Made by a program: the position numbers and the translations under genes. From contig VSPO01000003.1 of the NCBI GenBank assembly GCA_009775375.1, positions 6,602 through 70,601 on the forward strand: a stretch of DNA of 64,000 nucleotides. The letters are read 5' to 3'. The stretch comes from Muribaculaceae bacterium (GTDB lineage Bacteria; Bacteroidota; Bacteroidia; Bacteroidales; Muribaculaceae). The first letter of the stretch is position 1; each line of letters opens with the position of its first letter. The notes beneath the pieces are model-generated. The model did no database searches. It saw nothing but the letters and a program-made list of their open reading frames with translations, and was not told the origin of the DNA. This document shows positions 1 to 7,071 of the stretch, piece after piece.

Positions 1-674
1 ATGGCTTTCCCGACGATTACGCGCTGCAGACCTTTGTCGTTGAGCATACGGATGTCGTCCATAGAGGATATGCCTCCGGAGACGGTGAAAACAATGTCGG
101 GATAACGGCTGGCAAGGTCTACGTACAGCTGCGTCGCCGGCCCCTGAAGCATCCCGTCTTTGGAGATGTCGGTGGTGATGACCTCTTTCAGACCAGAGGG
201 AATAAATCGGTCGAGCAGGTCATGGATTGATAGGGGGGAATCCTCCATCCATCCGGCCACGGCCACTTTCCCTTGACGAAGGTCGGCCCCGAGGATGATT
301 CTCTCCCCTCCGAAGCGTCGTAGCCATTCCTCCATCGTGTCAGGCTCTTTTACGGCGAGGCTGCCGATTATTGCGTGGCCGGCTCCGGCTGAAAAGACGT
401 CGTCAAGATGCTGCTGGTTTTTTACCCCGCCGCCCCATTCCACGTCAAGGCCGCCGATTGAGGCTATTCTTTCGAGCGAAGGAAGGTTGCAGGGTTTTCC
501 TGCCTTGGCCCCGTCAAGGTCCACGACGTGGATGCGACTGACTCCCGCGTCGGCATAACGCCGGGCCATCTCCTCTGGAGTAGAGGAATAGACGGCTTTC
601 TTGTTGTAGTCGCCTTGCGAGAGGCGCACGCATTTGCCGTCGATGATATCTATTGCCGGTATTATCTCAATCAT
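1..674 (-). CDS. hisA: HisA, ProFAR isomerase (partial, C-terminus off the window)
   Basis: Cytoplasmic phosphoribosylformimino-5-aminoimidazole carboxamide ribotide isomerase, fourth step of histidine synthesis. Translation of the minus strand from the ATG at 674 begins MIEIIPAIDIIDGKCVRL, the typical first strand of the (beta/alpha)8 barrel with the catalytic Asp8 and the phosphate-contacting region. The second half-barrel motif (TTDISKDGMLQGP) is also present. About 224 residues lie in the window; the family is near 240, so roughly 15 C-terminal residues are missing at the left edge. The start codon overlaps the stop of hisH (ATGA), which argues for translational coupling and fixes the start. 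hisF and hisI are not in view and may lie further left. Confidence 0.95.
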   Translation of the reverse strand, partial: MIEIIPAIDIIDGKCVRLSQGDYNKKAVYSSTPEEMARRYADAGVSRIHVVDLDGAKAGKPCNLPSLERIASIGGLDVEWGGGVKNQQHLDDVFSAGAGHAIIGSLAVKEPDTMEEWLRRFGGERIILGADLRQGKVAVAGWMEDSPLSIHDLLDRFIPSGLKEVITTDISKDGMLQGPATQLYVDLASRYPDIVFTVSGGISSMDDIRMLNDKGLQRVIVGKA

Positions 675-1255
675 AGCTCAAGAAAATTTAAGAGAATCCT
701 TTCCCCGACCTTTCCGCTTTTTTCGGGATGAAACTGCGTGCCGTAGAAATTTTCATATTTCAGTGCGGCGGAGAACAGTTCAGGATGGCGCGATGTGGCT
801 ATCGTGTCCAGGCAAAGTGGAGCGTAGTAGCTGTGTACGAAATATACGTATGCGCCGGCGTCGATCCCTTTGAAAAGTTTGCTTTCAAGGTTGGAGATAC
901 GGCTCCATCCCATATGCGGCACCTTTATCCCCGGCTTTTCGGCGAAGCGTCGCACTTTGGCGTCAAAAATGCCCATGCATTCAGCGTCTCCCTCCTCCGA
1001 ATGCCTGCACATCACCTGCATCCCCACGCATATCCCCAATACGGGATGCCTGAGGCTTCCGATCAGTTCCGGAAGACCCAATTCCCGGAGATTGTCCATG
1101 GCCTTGGCCGCGCTCCCCACTCCGGGCAGAATGACGTGGGAGGCTTTCTCTATGACGGAATGGTCGGACGTGAGCACCCATTCCGCGCCCAGCCGTCCGA
1201 TGGCGTTGCCGAGAGAGCGGATATTGCCCATTCCGTAGTCGATGATAGCGATCAT
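671..1255 (-). CDS. hisH: HisH, imidazole glycerol phosphate synthase glutaminase subunit
   Basis: Class I glutamine amidotransferase that feeds ammonia to HisF. Starting at the ATG at 1255 the protein is 194 residues, the normal HisH size, and begins MIAIIDYGMGNIRSL. The nucleophile is the Cys in GICVGMQ; the His and Glu of the triad are in QFHPEKS near the C-terminus. A longer in-frame reading to 1411 exists but only adds Arg/Pro-rich sequence antisense-like to the upstream gene, so I reject it. The start overlaps the stop of the hisC::hisB gene by ATGA, and the stop overlaps the hisA start in the same way. Confidence 0.95.
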   Translation of the reverse strand: MIAIIDYGMGNIRSLGNAIGRLGAEWVLTSDHSVIEKASHVILPGVGSAAKAMDNLRELGLPELIGSLRHPVLGICVGMQVMCRHSEEGDAECMGIFDAKVRRFAEKPGIKVPHMGWSRISNLESKLFKGIDAGAYVYFVHSYYAPLCLDTIATSRHPELFSAALKYENFYGTQFHPEKSGKVGERILLNFLEL

Positions 1256-2874
1256 AATATTCCTTTGCTTGATGGTGGGGCATAGGAGAAGGGGTCGCGG
1301 CGGATGGCCATGCGCAGGGCGCGGGCGAATGCTTTGAACACTCCCTCTATGACGTGATGGTTGTTTTCTCCTTTGGCGCTTATGTGGAGATTGCATTTCA
1401 TGGCGTGGCACACCGACTGGAAGAAATGCGCGAACATCTCCGTGGGGGTGTCGCCGACGTATTCACGGGTGAACTCCACGTCCCATTGGAATTCTATCCT
1501 TCCGCCAAGGTCGATGAGCACCATTGCCCTGGATTCATCCATAGGCAGCACGAAGCCATAGCGTTCTATGCCCCGTTTGTCGCCAAGGGCTTTGAGTAGG
1601 GCTTCGCCAAGGGCTATGCCGACATCCTCCATCGTGTGGTGCTCGTCCACCTCAAGGTCGCCTTTGCAGACCACTCGCAATGATATGCCGGAATGATGGG
1701 GTATCTGCTGGAGCATATGGTCGAAAAACTTCAGGCCGGTGTCGATTTTTGATTCCCCTTTCCCTTCGAGATTGACCTCCACAGATATGCGGGTCTCGGT
1801 CGTATCCCTGGAGACTGCCGATGTCCGGTCTAAGTGAAGGTCGGTGCCATAGGCGTTCAGAAGGTTTATGACCCTCTGGTTTTCAAGCGGTGTCCCGACC
1901 GTGATTCTAAGGGTGTTCTCGCAAAGGGGAAGGCGCGAGCGGTTTCTGACGATGACTCCGTGCTTTGTCAGGTAGTCGTAGATTTTGCCTGCGTCGGCTA
2001 CGCGTATCAGAATGAAATTCGCATCCGAGGGAAACACTTTCTCCACGCACGAGGCATTCTTAATTCCGTCGGCGAGTATTTCCCTTTGGTTTCTCAATTC
2101 GGGTATATGGTCGGCTGTGCCGATCTCGATTCTTTTCAGCAGCTCCTTCTGTATGATGGAGCTCATGTTGTAGGGATATTTCACCCTGTCGAAGTATCTG
2201 ATCACCTCCGGCGCAGCAAAGGCCATGCCGCATCTCATCCCGGCCATTCCCCAGGCTTTGGAGAAAGTGCGGAGCACTATCAGGTTGCTGTGCGTGGCGA
2301 TAAAGTCGGCCATGGAGCCTTTGTCGGAAAAATCCACGTATGCCTCGTCTACTGCCACCATCCCGTTGAAATTCTCCACTACGCGGAGTATCTCCTCTCT
2401 GGGGAATGCATTGCCGGTCGGATTGTTGGGACTGCAGATCCAGATGATTTTAGTGTCGGCGTCCGCTGCCTCCAATATGCGTTCCACAGGAAGGGAGAAA
2501 TCGGGATTCAGGCATACTTCCCGGATCTTTATGTCGTTGATATCGGCCGCCACTTTGTAGACTCCATAACTCGGGGAAATCGCCACCATGTTGTCTATCC
2601 CCGGGCGACAGAATATCCTTATTGCCACGTCGATTGCCTCGTCGCTGCCCGCTCCCCCGAGAAAAATCGACTCTGCGGGGACGTTGAAAAGCGACGAAAT
2701 CCTTGTTTTCAAGGATTTCTGGTGAGGGTCGGGATAGCGGTTCACTCCTGTCGGATAGGGCGATTCGTTGGCGTCGAGCCACACAGAGATGTCGCCCCCT
2801 TTGAATTCGTCGCGGGCCGTGGAATATGGCTCAAGCGCCCGTATGTTGTCGCGGATAAGTGAGATGGGATTCAT
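1252..2874 (-). CDS. hisC-hisB: HisC-IGPD fusion: histidinol-phosphate aminotransferase joined to imidazoleglycerol-phosphate dehydratase
   Basis: One uninterrupted 540-residue frame holds two histidine enzymes. Residues 1-345 are a fold-type I aminotransferase of the HisC family: DANESPY near the N-terminus, SPNNPTGN at 148-155, and the PLP lysine K206 in RTFSKAWGMAG. Residues about 356-540 are imidazoleglycerol-phosphate dehydratase: FFDHM (H386), HHTMEDVGIALG (H412, H413, E416) and NNHHVIEGVFKAFARAL (H506, H507, E510), the metal-binding repeats of the family. The linker is only about ten residues. The HAD-type histidinol-phosphate phosphatase half often fused to this dehydratase in HisB is absent. 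The two activities catalyse consecutive steps, so direct transfer of imidazole acetol phosphate is conceivable (inference). Both ends overlap neighbours by ATGA. Confidence 0.93.
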   Translation of the reverse strand: MNPISLIRDNIRALEPYSTARDEFKGGDISVWLDANESPYPTGVNRYPDPHQKSLKTRISSLFNVPAESIFLGGAGSDEAIDVAIRIFCRPGIDNMVAISPSYGVYKVAADINDIKIREVCLNPDFSLPVERILEAADADTKIIWICSPNNPTGNAFPREEILRVVENFNGMVAVDEAYVDFSDKGSMADFIATHSNLIVLRTFSKAWGMAGMRCGMAFAAPEVIRYFDRVKYPYNMSSIIQKELLKRIEIGTADHIPELRNQREILADGIKNASCVEKVFPSDANFILIRVADAGKIYDYLTKHGVIVRNRSRLPLCENTLRITVGTPLENQRVINLLNAYGTDLHLDRTSAVSRDTTETRISVEVNLEGKGESKIDTGLKFFDHMLQQIPHHSGISLRVVCKGDLEVDEHHTMEDVGIALGEALLKALGDKRGIERYGFVLPMDESRAMVLIDLGGRIEFQWDVEFTREYVGDTPTEMFAHFFQSVCHAMKCNLHISAKGENNHHVIEGVFKAFARALRMAIRRDPFSYAPPSSKGIL

Positions 2875-4154
2875 ATGGGATTTTTTCCTGTCCTGACCTC
2901 TACGGCCAAGGCGTGGGCATATAGCCCTTCCGCTTTGGCCATAGTGGTGATGACTGATTTAAGACCGTCAAGACCCTCTTGCGTGAGCTCTTGGTATGTT
3001 ATCTTATGCATAAAGCTGTCGATGTTGACTCCGCTGAATGAGCGGGCCCAGCCGGAAGTGGGGAGGGTGTGGTTGGTGCCGGAGGCGTAATCTCCCGCGC
3101 TCTCCGGGGAGAAGTTGCCTATGAAGATGCTTCCGGCTGCCGTGATGCACGACGCCGTTTCCCAGGGATTGCTCATGGAGATGATAAGATGTTCGGGCGC
3201 GTATTCGTTGGCGAAGTCTATCATCTCGTCGCGGTCGTTGAATATCAATATGCGGCTGTGGGAAAGGGAGCCGTTGACTGAATCCTGGCGTGGCAGCGTC
3301 TCTGCAAGGCGTTCCACATCATCCCGTATCTCATCGGCAATCTTCGACGAGGAGCAGACGGCTATTGCCTGGCTGTCGGGGCCGTGCTCGGCTTGCGAGA
3401 GCATGTCGGCGGCTACGTATGTCGGGCAGGCCGTTTCGTCGGCCATCACCATCACTTCCGATGGCCCGGCCGGCATGTCGATGGCCGTCACGCGGCTGAC
3501 GATTTGCTTGGCCTTGGTGACAAACCTGTTGCCGGGTCCGAAAATCTTGTCGACGGCCGGAATTGAATCCGTGCCGTATGCCATGGCTGCGATTGCCTGT
3601 GCGCCTCCCACGCGAAACACTTTGTCGATTCCGCATGTCTTTGCCGCGAAAAGTATTTCCGGAGCGATTCCTGTCTCCCCGTTTTCAGGCGTGCACAGGA
3701 CGACTTCCCGGCATCCCGCTATTTTCGCGGGGATGGCGAGCATCAGCACGGTGGAAAATAGCGGAGCCCTTCCTCCCGGGATGTAAAGACCCACACGGCG
3801 AATGGCCACGGCCCTTTGGGTGCATACCACTCCCGGCATTGTCTCCACCTCCACGGGTTTCGGCAATTGCGCCTCGTGGAAGGCCCTGATATTGTCGGCT
3901 GCCTTAAGGATGGCCTCCGCAACTTCGGGAGCTACCCTTGAGGCGGCCTCATCTATTTCTTTTTCGGAGACGCGCAGCTCTTGCCCGTCATAATGGTCAA
4001 ACCGTGATGCGTATTCAAAGAGGGCGGCGTCGCCTTTGCTCCTGACGGTTGATATTATCGACTCTACGGCAGCCTCTATTTCGTCGTCATCGGGAATGTT
4101 GCGACGGCAGAAATCCTGCCATTGGTCGCGTGGGGGATTGCTGTATACAAACAT
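2871..4154 (-). CDS. hisD: HisD, histidinol dehydrogenase
   Basis: Zinc- and NAD-dependent enzyme catalysing the last two oxidations to histidine in the cytoplasm. The 427-residue length matches the family. Zinc ligands expected from E. coli HisD align as Q254 and H257 (SQAEHGPDSQA), D355 and H414; the catalytic Glu-His pair is E321-H322 in APEHLI. The signature IPGGRAPLFSTVLM and the GPGNRFVTKAK stretch are intact. The start ATG at 4154 shares one base with the hisG stop (TAATG), and its stop overlaps the start of the fused hisC gene, so it is translated as part of one operon. Confidence 0.97.
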   Translation of the reverse strand: MFVYSNPPRDQWQDFCRRNIPDDDEIEAAVESIISTVRSKGDAALFEYASRFDHYDGQELRVSEKEIDEAASRVAPEVAEAILKAADNIRAFHEAQLPKPVEVETMPGVVCTQRAVAIRRVGLYIPGGRAPLFSTVLMLAIPAKIAGCREVVLCTPENGETGIAPEILFAAKTCGIDKVFRVGGAQAIAAMAYGTDSIPAVDKIFGPGNRFVTKAKQIVSRVTAIDMPAGPSEVMVMADETACPTYVAADMLSQAEHGPDSQAIAVCSSSKIADEIRDDVERLAETLPRQDSVNGSLSHSRILIFNDRDEMIDFANEYAPEHLIISMSNPWETASCITAAGSIFIGNFSPESAGDYASGTNHTLPTSGWARSFSGVNIDSFMHKITYQELTQEGLDGLKSVITTMAKAEGLYAHALAVEVRTGKNPI

Positions 4155-5005
4155 TATCTTATGACGTTTTCAAGGGCGAGGACGAGGATGTCTTCAGCTC
4201 CGATGTTCTTAAGTTTCTCTATTTTCTCCCAAAGGTCGTCTTCATGGATCACGACATGGAGCGACACCCATTTCTCGTCGGCCAGAGGCAGAATCGTGGG
4301 GCTTTTCATTCCCGGGAGCAAGCCTATTGCCTCCTCCATCCTGTCTTTGGGAAGATTCATCAGGACGTATTTCATCCCTCGGCTTTCGATTATCGACTTG
4401 AAGCGGAACATGAGTTTTCCGAGCTCCTTTTCCTTCTCCTCTCCGAGATGGGGATTGGCGATAAGCACGGCTTCCGACCGTATGACGGTCTCTTCCTCTA
4501 CGAGTCCGTTCTGTATGAGCGTGCCTCCGGAGGAGACGATGTCGAAAATGGCGTCGGCCATCCCCACGGCGGGAGCCACTTCCACGGAGCCGGCAATCTC
4601 ATGCACGAATGCCCTGATATTGTTTTCGGAGAAATAGTTGCGGAGGATTACGGGATAGGAGGTTGCCACGCGTTTCCCCTCAAACCATTTGATGCCCGAA
4701 TAGTCGGCCGATTTGGGTACGGCCAGCGACAGCCGGCAAGCTCCGAAGCCGAGTTTCATTCTGACATCGACATCCTGCTCCTTTTCCAGCACCTCGTTAA
4801 GCCCGACTATTCCGATATCGGCCACGCCCATTGCCACGGCTTGGGGAATGTCGTCGTCGCGAAGATACAGCACATGCAAAGGGAAGCCCGAAGCTTCCGA
4901 GATTAGTTTGCGATGGCTTGCCGAAGCAGAGATTCCCGCATCGGCCATTAGAGAGACGGTGTCTTCATTAAGACGTCCTTTGTTTTGGATAGCGATTGTC
5001 AGCAT
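4154..5005 (-). CDS. hisG: HisG, ATP phosphoribosyltransferase (long form)
   Basis: First, committed step of histidine synthesis, joining ATP and PRPP. From the ATG at 5005 the protein is 283 residues and starts MLTIAIQNKGRLNEDT, as HisG proteins do. An open frame continues upstream to 5320, but that part is not HisG-like and crosses the promoter proposed here, so 5005 is preferred. The length and the C-terminal region (about 205-283, KYVLMNLPKDRMEEAIGLLPGM onward, ending in a small alpha/beta module) indicate the long, ACT-like-domain form that is feedback-inhibited by histidine and needs no HisZ. First gene of the operon hisG-hisD-hisC::B-hisH-hisA. Confidence 0.96.
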   Translation of the reverse strand: MLTIAIQNKGRLNEDTVSLMADAGISASASHRKLISEASGFPLHVLYLRDDDIPQAVAMGVADIGIVGLNEVLEKEQDVDVRMKLGFGACRLSLAVPKSADYSGIKWFEGKRVATSYPVILRNYFSENNIRAFVHEIAGSVEVAPAVGMADAIFDIVSSGGTLIQNGLVEEETVIRSEAVLIANPHLGEEKEKELGKLMFRFKSIIESRGMKYVLMNLPKDRMEEAIGLLPGMKSPTILPLADEKWVSLHVVIHEDDLWEKIEKLKNIGAEDILVLALENVIR

Positions 5006-5096
5006 ATGATATATATGTTTTCGGCCTTCCGTTTTTTTTCTGTGGCGTAATCGCGGAGTGCTTGTCATGCCGTCGTGTCTGTAGCCGCCAAGGGAG

Positions 5097-5116
5097 ACGA
5101 TTGCGAAAGCAATCGT
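5097..5116 (-). other. Hairpin in the histidine operon leader
   Basis: A perfect 8-bp inverted repeat (ACGATTGC / GCAATCGT) around a 4-base loop, about 90 bases upstream of hisG and downstream of the proposed promoter. On the minus-strand transcript it is followed by purine- and A-rich sequence, not a U-run, so it is not a terminator. The in-frame upstream codons include a few His but no dense His run, so I do not claim an attenuator. Confidence 0.4.
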
Positions 5117-5151
5117 TCGCGACAAAAGAGGAAGGTGTTTCAAATTGTTGG

Positions 5152-5183
5152 CAAATTTAGCAATAATAGTTTGATTGTGCAAG
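5152..5183 (-). promoter_or_regulatory. Bacteroidales-type promoter for the his operon
   Basis: On the minus strand the -7 box TAAATTTG (5152-5159) matches TAnnTTTG fully. A -33 box CTTG (5180-5183) matches TTTG with one change, and the spacer is 20 bases. This would give a leader of roughly 140 bases before hisG. It is the best-scoring site between hisG and the upstream toxin remnant. Confidence 0.6.
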
Positions 5184-5280
5184 GAATAGTGCGTCAATCC
5201 ATCGCATAATGCCCTCATCGAATATATCCGTATGATTTTATAACGCAAAATTTTAATCTGAGTTTTCCTTGAAAAAGTAC

Positions 5281-5526
5281 CTAAATATCCTGGGCCTTGG
5301 AGGTGTATGTCGGTGTGCATCCGATTGGAATGTCGAAGCCGAATGCCTTACATATCTCGACCTGATTGCCAACTTCTTGATCGTCTCTTATGCCGTAGTT
5401 GTCCATAGCCTGCATGGTGTTGAGATCCAATCCAATAGTCTTCGATGCGAAGAATCCCGATGTCCTGAGCCGCACGTCTCTTTTTTTCTCCGTCTTCCTC
5501 AAATTTTGATAGCGTATGCTTCTCAA
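5281..5526 (-). CDS. Small open frame of unknown function (doubtful)
   Basis: An 81-residue frame between the his promoter and the GNAT remnant. I do not recognise the protein. It starts basic (MRSIRYQNLRKTEKKRDVRLR), has no signal peptide or membrane segment, and ends in a Cys-containing segment (FDIPIGCTPTYTSKAQDI). No promoter or partner gene supports it. It may be the tail of a decayed gene: the region 5184-5558 otherwise holds nothing I can identify. Confidence 0.25.
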   Translation of the reverse strand: MRSIRYQNLRKTEKKRDVRLRTSGFFASKTIGLDLNTMQAMDNYGIRDDQEVGNQVEICKAFGFDIPIGCTPTYTSKAQDI

Positions 5527-5558
5527 GTGTATAAGACTATTGATAGATGTAGGTGAAA

Positions 5559-6091
5559 CTATTTCTTATAGTACATCAAATCAAAATACATGGCTCTGGT
5601 CGGCTCATTTACATCCTTGTCAGAAAGACAATGAAATCCACATTTCTCATAAAATTGAACAGCATTTGAATAAGCATCCACTGTAATAAACCTGCATCCG
5701 CTTAATGTCATGCGAGAAAAATCATCTTAATCTGCATAAGTACCATTTGCCCTATGTGCTTATTGGCATATTCCCGGGATACCCCCAAGCGTCCGATTTT
5801 GACTGCCGGATAAGCATGGTATCGTTTATCGTTCGGTATCTTCCGGTTAATCTTGTTCCACTTCGATTTTTCGTCGGGGTCAAGTTCAATCTTGTCATTC
5901 AGCAGACAATAGTATGCCACGGTTTTATCTGCCTCGTTGTCTTCAAGCAGATATGTCACGGCAAGCATGGAGTCAAGATAATTCTTGGCGTCATCAAAAA
6001 GAAAGCCGTTCAAATCGGAATCTCCACAATCAAACGGCTTTATCTCTGTGTCGGCTTCAATCTGCCGAAATGTGAACTTTTCAAAATCCAT
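5559..6091 (-). pseudogene. GNAT acetyltransferase toxin, frameshifted
   Basis: The first reading frame starts MDFEKFTFRQIEADTEIKPFDCGDSDLNGFLFDDAK, the usual opening of the TacT/AtaT-like GNAT toxins, and runs through the acetyl-CoA loop region (IGRLGVSREYANKHIG) to a premature TGA at 5708-5710. A different frame then continues the same family without a gap: DDFSRMTLSGCRFITVDAYSNAV, then FYEKCGFHC, ending at the stop at 5559. A one-base deletion near 5727 (minus strand, between QIK and DDF) explains the switch. The intact product would be about 177 residues. The gene follows the antitoxin directly; a GTG at 6097 overlapping the antitoxin stop is an alternative start. Confidence 0.75.
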
Positions 6092-6093
6092 AA

Positions 6094-6252
6094 TCACATC
6101 GGAAAGGTGCTGATGGCTTTGAAAGCTTCGTAGGCTTTGCGAGCCTCCTCAATTTCTTTGGCGGAGGCACGTCCGACAGTAGCCATTCGTTCTGCGAATC
6201 GCTCTGCGTCTTTACCCTTCAATACGGGGGGTTCTTTAATTGGTCTTGCCAT
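6094..6252 (-). CDS. Small antitoxin-like protein paired with the GNAT remnant
   Basis: A 52-residue protein starting MARPIKEPPVLKGKDAERF, with a Lys/Glu-rich helix (AKEIEEARKAYEAFKAI) and ending at a TGA that touches the toxin start. The small size, position directly upstream of a GNAT toxin and shared strand are the standard arrangement of type II modules with acetyltransferase toxins. The frame is intact although the toxin is broken. I see no clear ribbon-helix-helix core, so the DNA-binding mode is open. Confidence 0.6.
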   Translation of the reverse strand: MARPIKEPPVLKGKDAERFAERMATVGRASAKEIEEARKAYEAFKAISTFPM

Positions 6253-6301
6253 ATCTGAGGATTTTAGTTATTAGATTACAAAGATACAACAAATTTTTGA
6301 C

Positions 6302-6490
6302 ATAAGTAAGTGTTCAGATTATTCCTAAGTACCTACGAAAAATAAATGAACAAATGCCAGCCATATATTGTGGCAACCTATAAAGTCGTTCATCAGTCGT
6401 TATGGAACCCCATAATTCCATCTTCACGATTTCATATCTCGCTCACACCATAAGGCAATCATATGCACATTTATTTTTCGTAGGTACTTA
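6302..6490. repeat. Inverted-repeat element (perfect 23-bp arms)
   Basis: Positions 6326-6348 and 6468-6490 are perfect inverted copies (23 bases) around a 119-base spacer without a gene. Directly outside the left arm, 6302-6325 is a perfect inverse of a 24-base sequence found at 6748-6771 and (23 bases) at 6609-6631, so the arms are nested. Part of the spacer (TTATGGAACCCCAT near 6400) is itself an inverse of a segment in the direct repeats to the right. The layout resembles an invertible segment or a miniature element, but no recombinase is nearby. Confidence 0.7.
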
Positions 6491-6493
6491 TAT

Positions 6494-6771
6494 TTGGATT
6501 GCCGATATGGGCGTCGGGATTTCGACTTGTGATGATGGCGTGATGGGGTTCCATCATAACTGGATCACGGGTTGAAATCCAGCGCTCAGATTGGATAAGA
6601 CAGGTATAGGAATAATCTGAACACTTACTTACTTGGATTGCCAATATGAGGGTCGGGATTTCGATTTGGGATGATGGCGTGATGGGGTTCCATAATAACT
6701 GAATCACGGATTGAAATCCAGCGCTCATATTGGATAAGACATGTATAGGAATAATCTGAACACTTACTTAT
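6494..6771. repeat. Two tandem copies of a 139-bp repeat
   Basis: Copies begin at 6494 and 6633 with the same order of blocks (TTGGATTGCC, GATGATGGCGTGATGGGGTTC, GAAATCCAGCGCTC, TGGATAAGAC, GGAATAATCTGAACACTTAC). They differ at scattered bases. A few bases of a third copy follow at 6772. A minus-strand frame across them is just the repeat read twice, so I do not call it coding. The rest of 6253-7071 contains no gene apart from the terminator listed. Confidence 0.8.
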
Positions 6772-6810
6772 ATGGATTAAACACTGATATTTCCGAAAAT
6801 TTCAATGATA

Positions 6811-6843
6811 GAAAAAGGACACCGGGTTTCCCTCCCGATGTCC
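6811..6843 (-). terminator. Rho-independent terminator of the 7072-13286 operon
   Basis: Minus-strand stem GGACATCGGGAGG / CCCGGTGTCC (6817-6843) followed by five T (plus-strand A-run 6812-6816). It lies about 230 bases after the transglutaminase gene stop and is the only convincing terminator on that side. Confidence 0.6.
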
Positions 6844-7071
6844 AATCACTAATCCACGTCAAAATGAAACAAAAACATTGGCTTTCGCCCATTCTCGGCT
6901 CTATATAACAAGCGAGAGTGCCAAAGTGAAAGAATGACAGTGGGTATTATCAGCTTCATTCAACATCAAAGGCTACTTTGCCAGGCTTGTTGATGGCTTT
7001 CCTTAATAACATACCGGATGGCGTTTGATTCTAACGGCAAGGGCTTCTCTTTTTTCGGTTTGCGTGGTTGG

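Noticed and set aside
1834..2862. 342-residue plus-strand open frame
   Set aside because: It is antisense to the HisC part of the fusion, has no family resemblance and no promoter; a shadow frame produced by GC-rich codon use.
5040..5120. Histidine attenuator peptide
   Set aside because: Only scattered His codons and no terminator-type U-run after the hairpin on the transcribed strand.
4981..5320. N-terminal extension of HisG
   Set aside because: The open frame continues, but the extra 105 residues are not HisG-like and cross the -7 box; MLTIAIQNKGRL is the family start.
6471..6728. 85-residue minus-strand frame
   Set aside because: It lies wholly in the 139-bp direct repeats and reads the same words twice.
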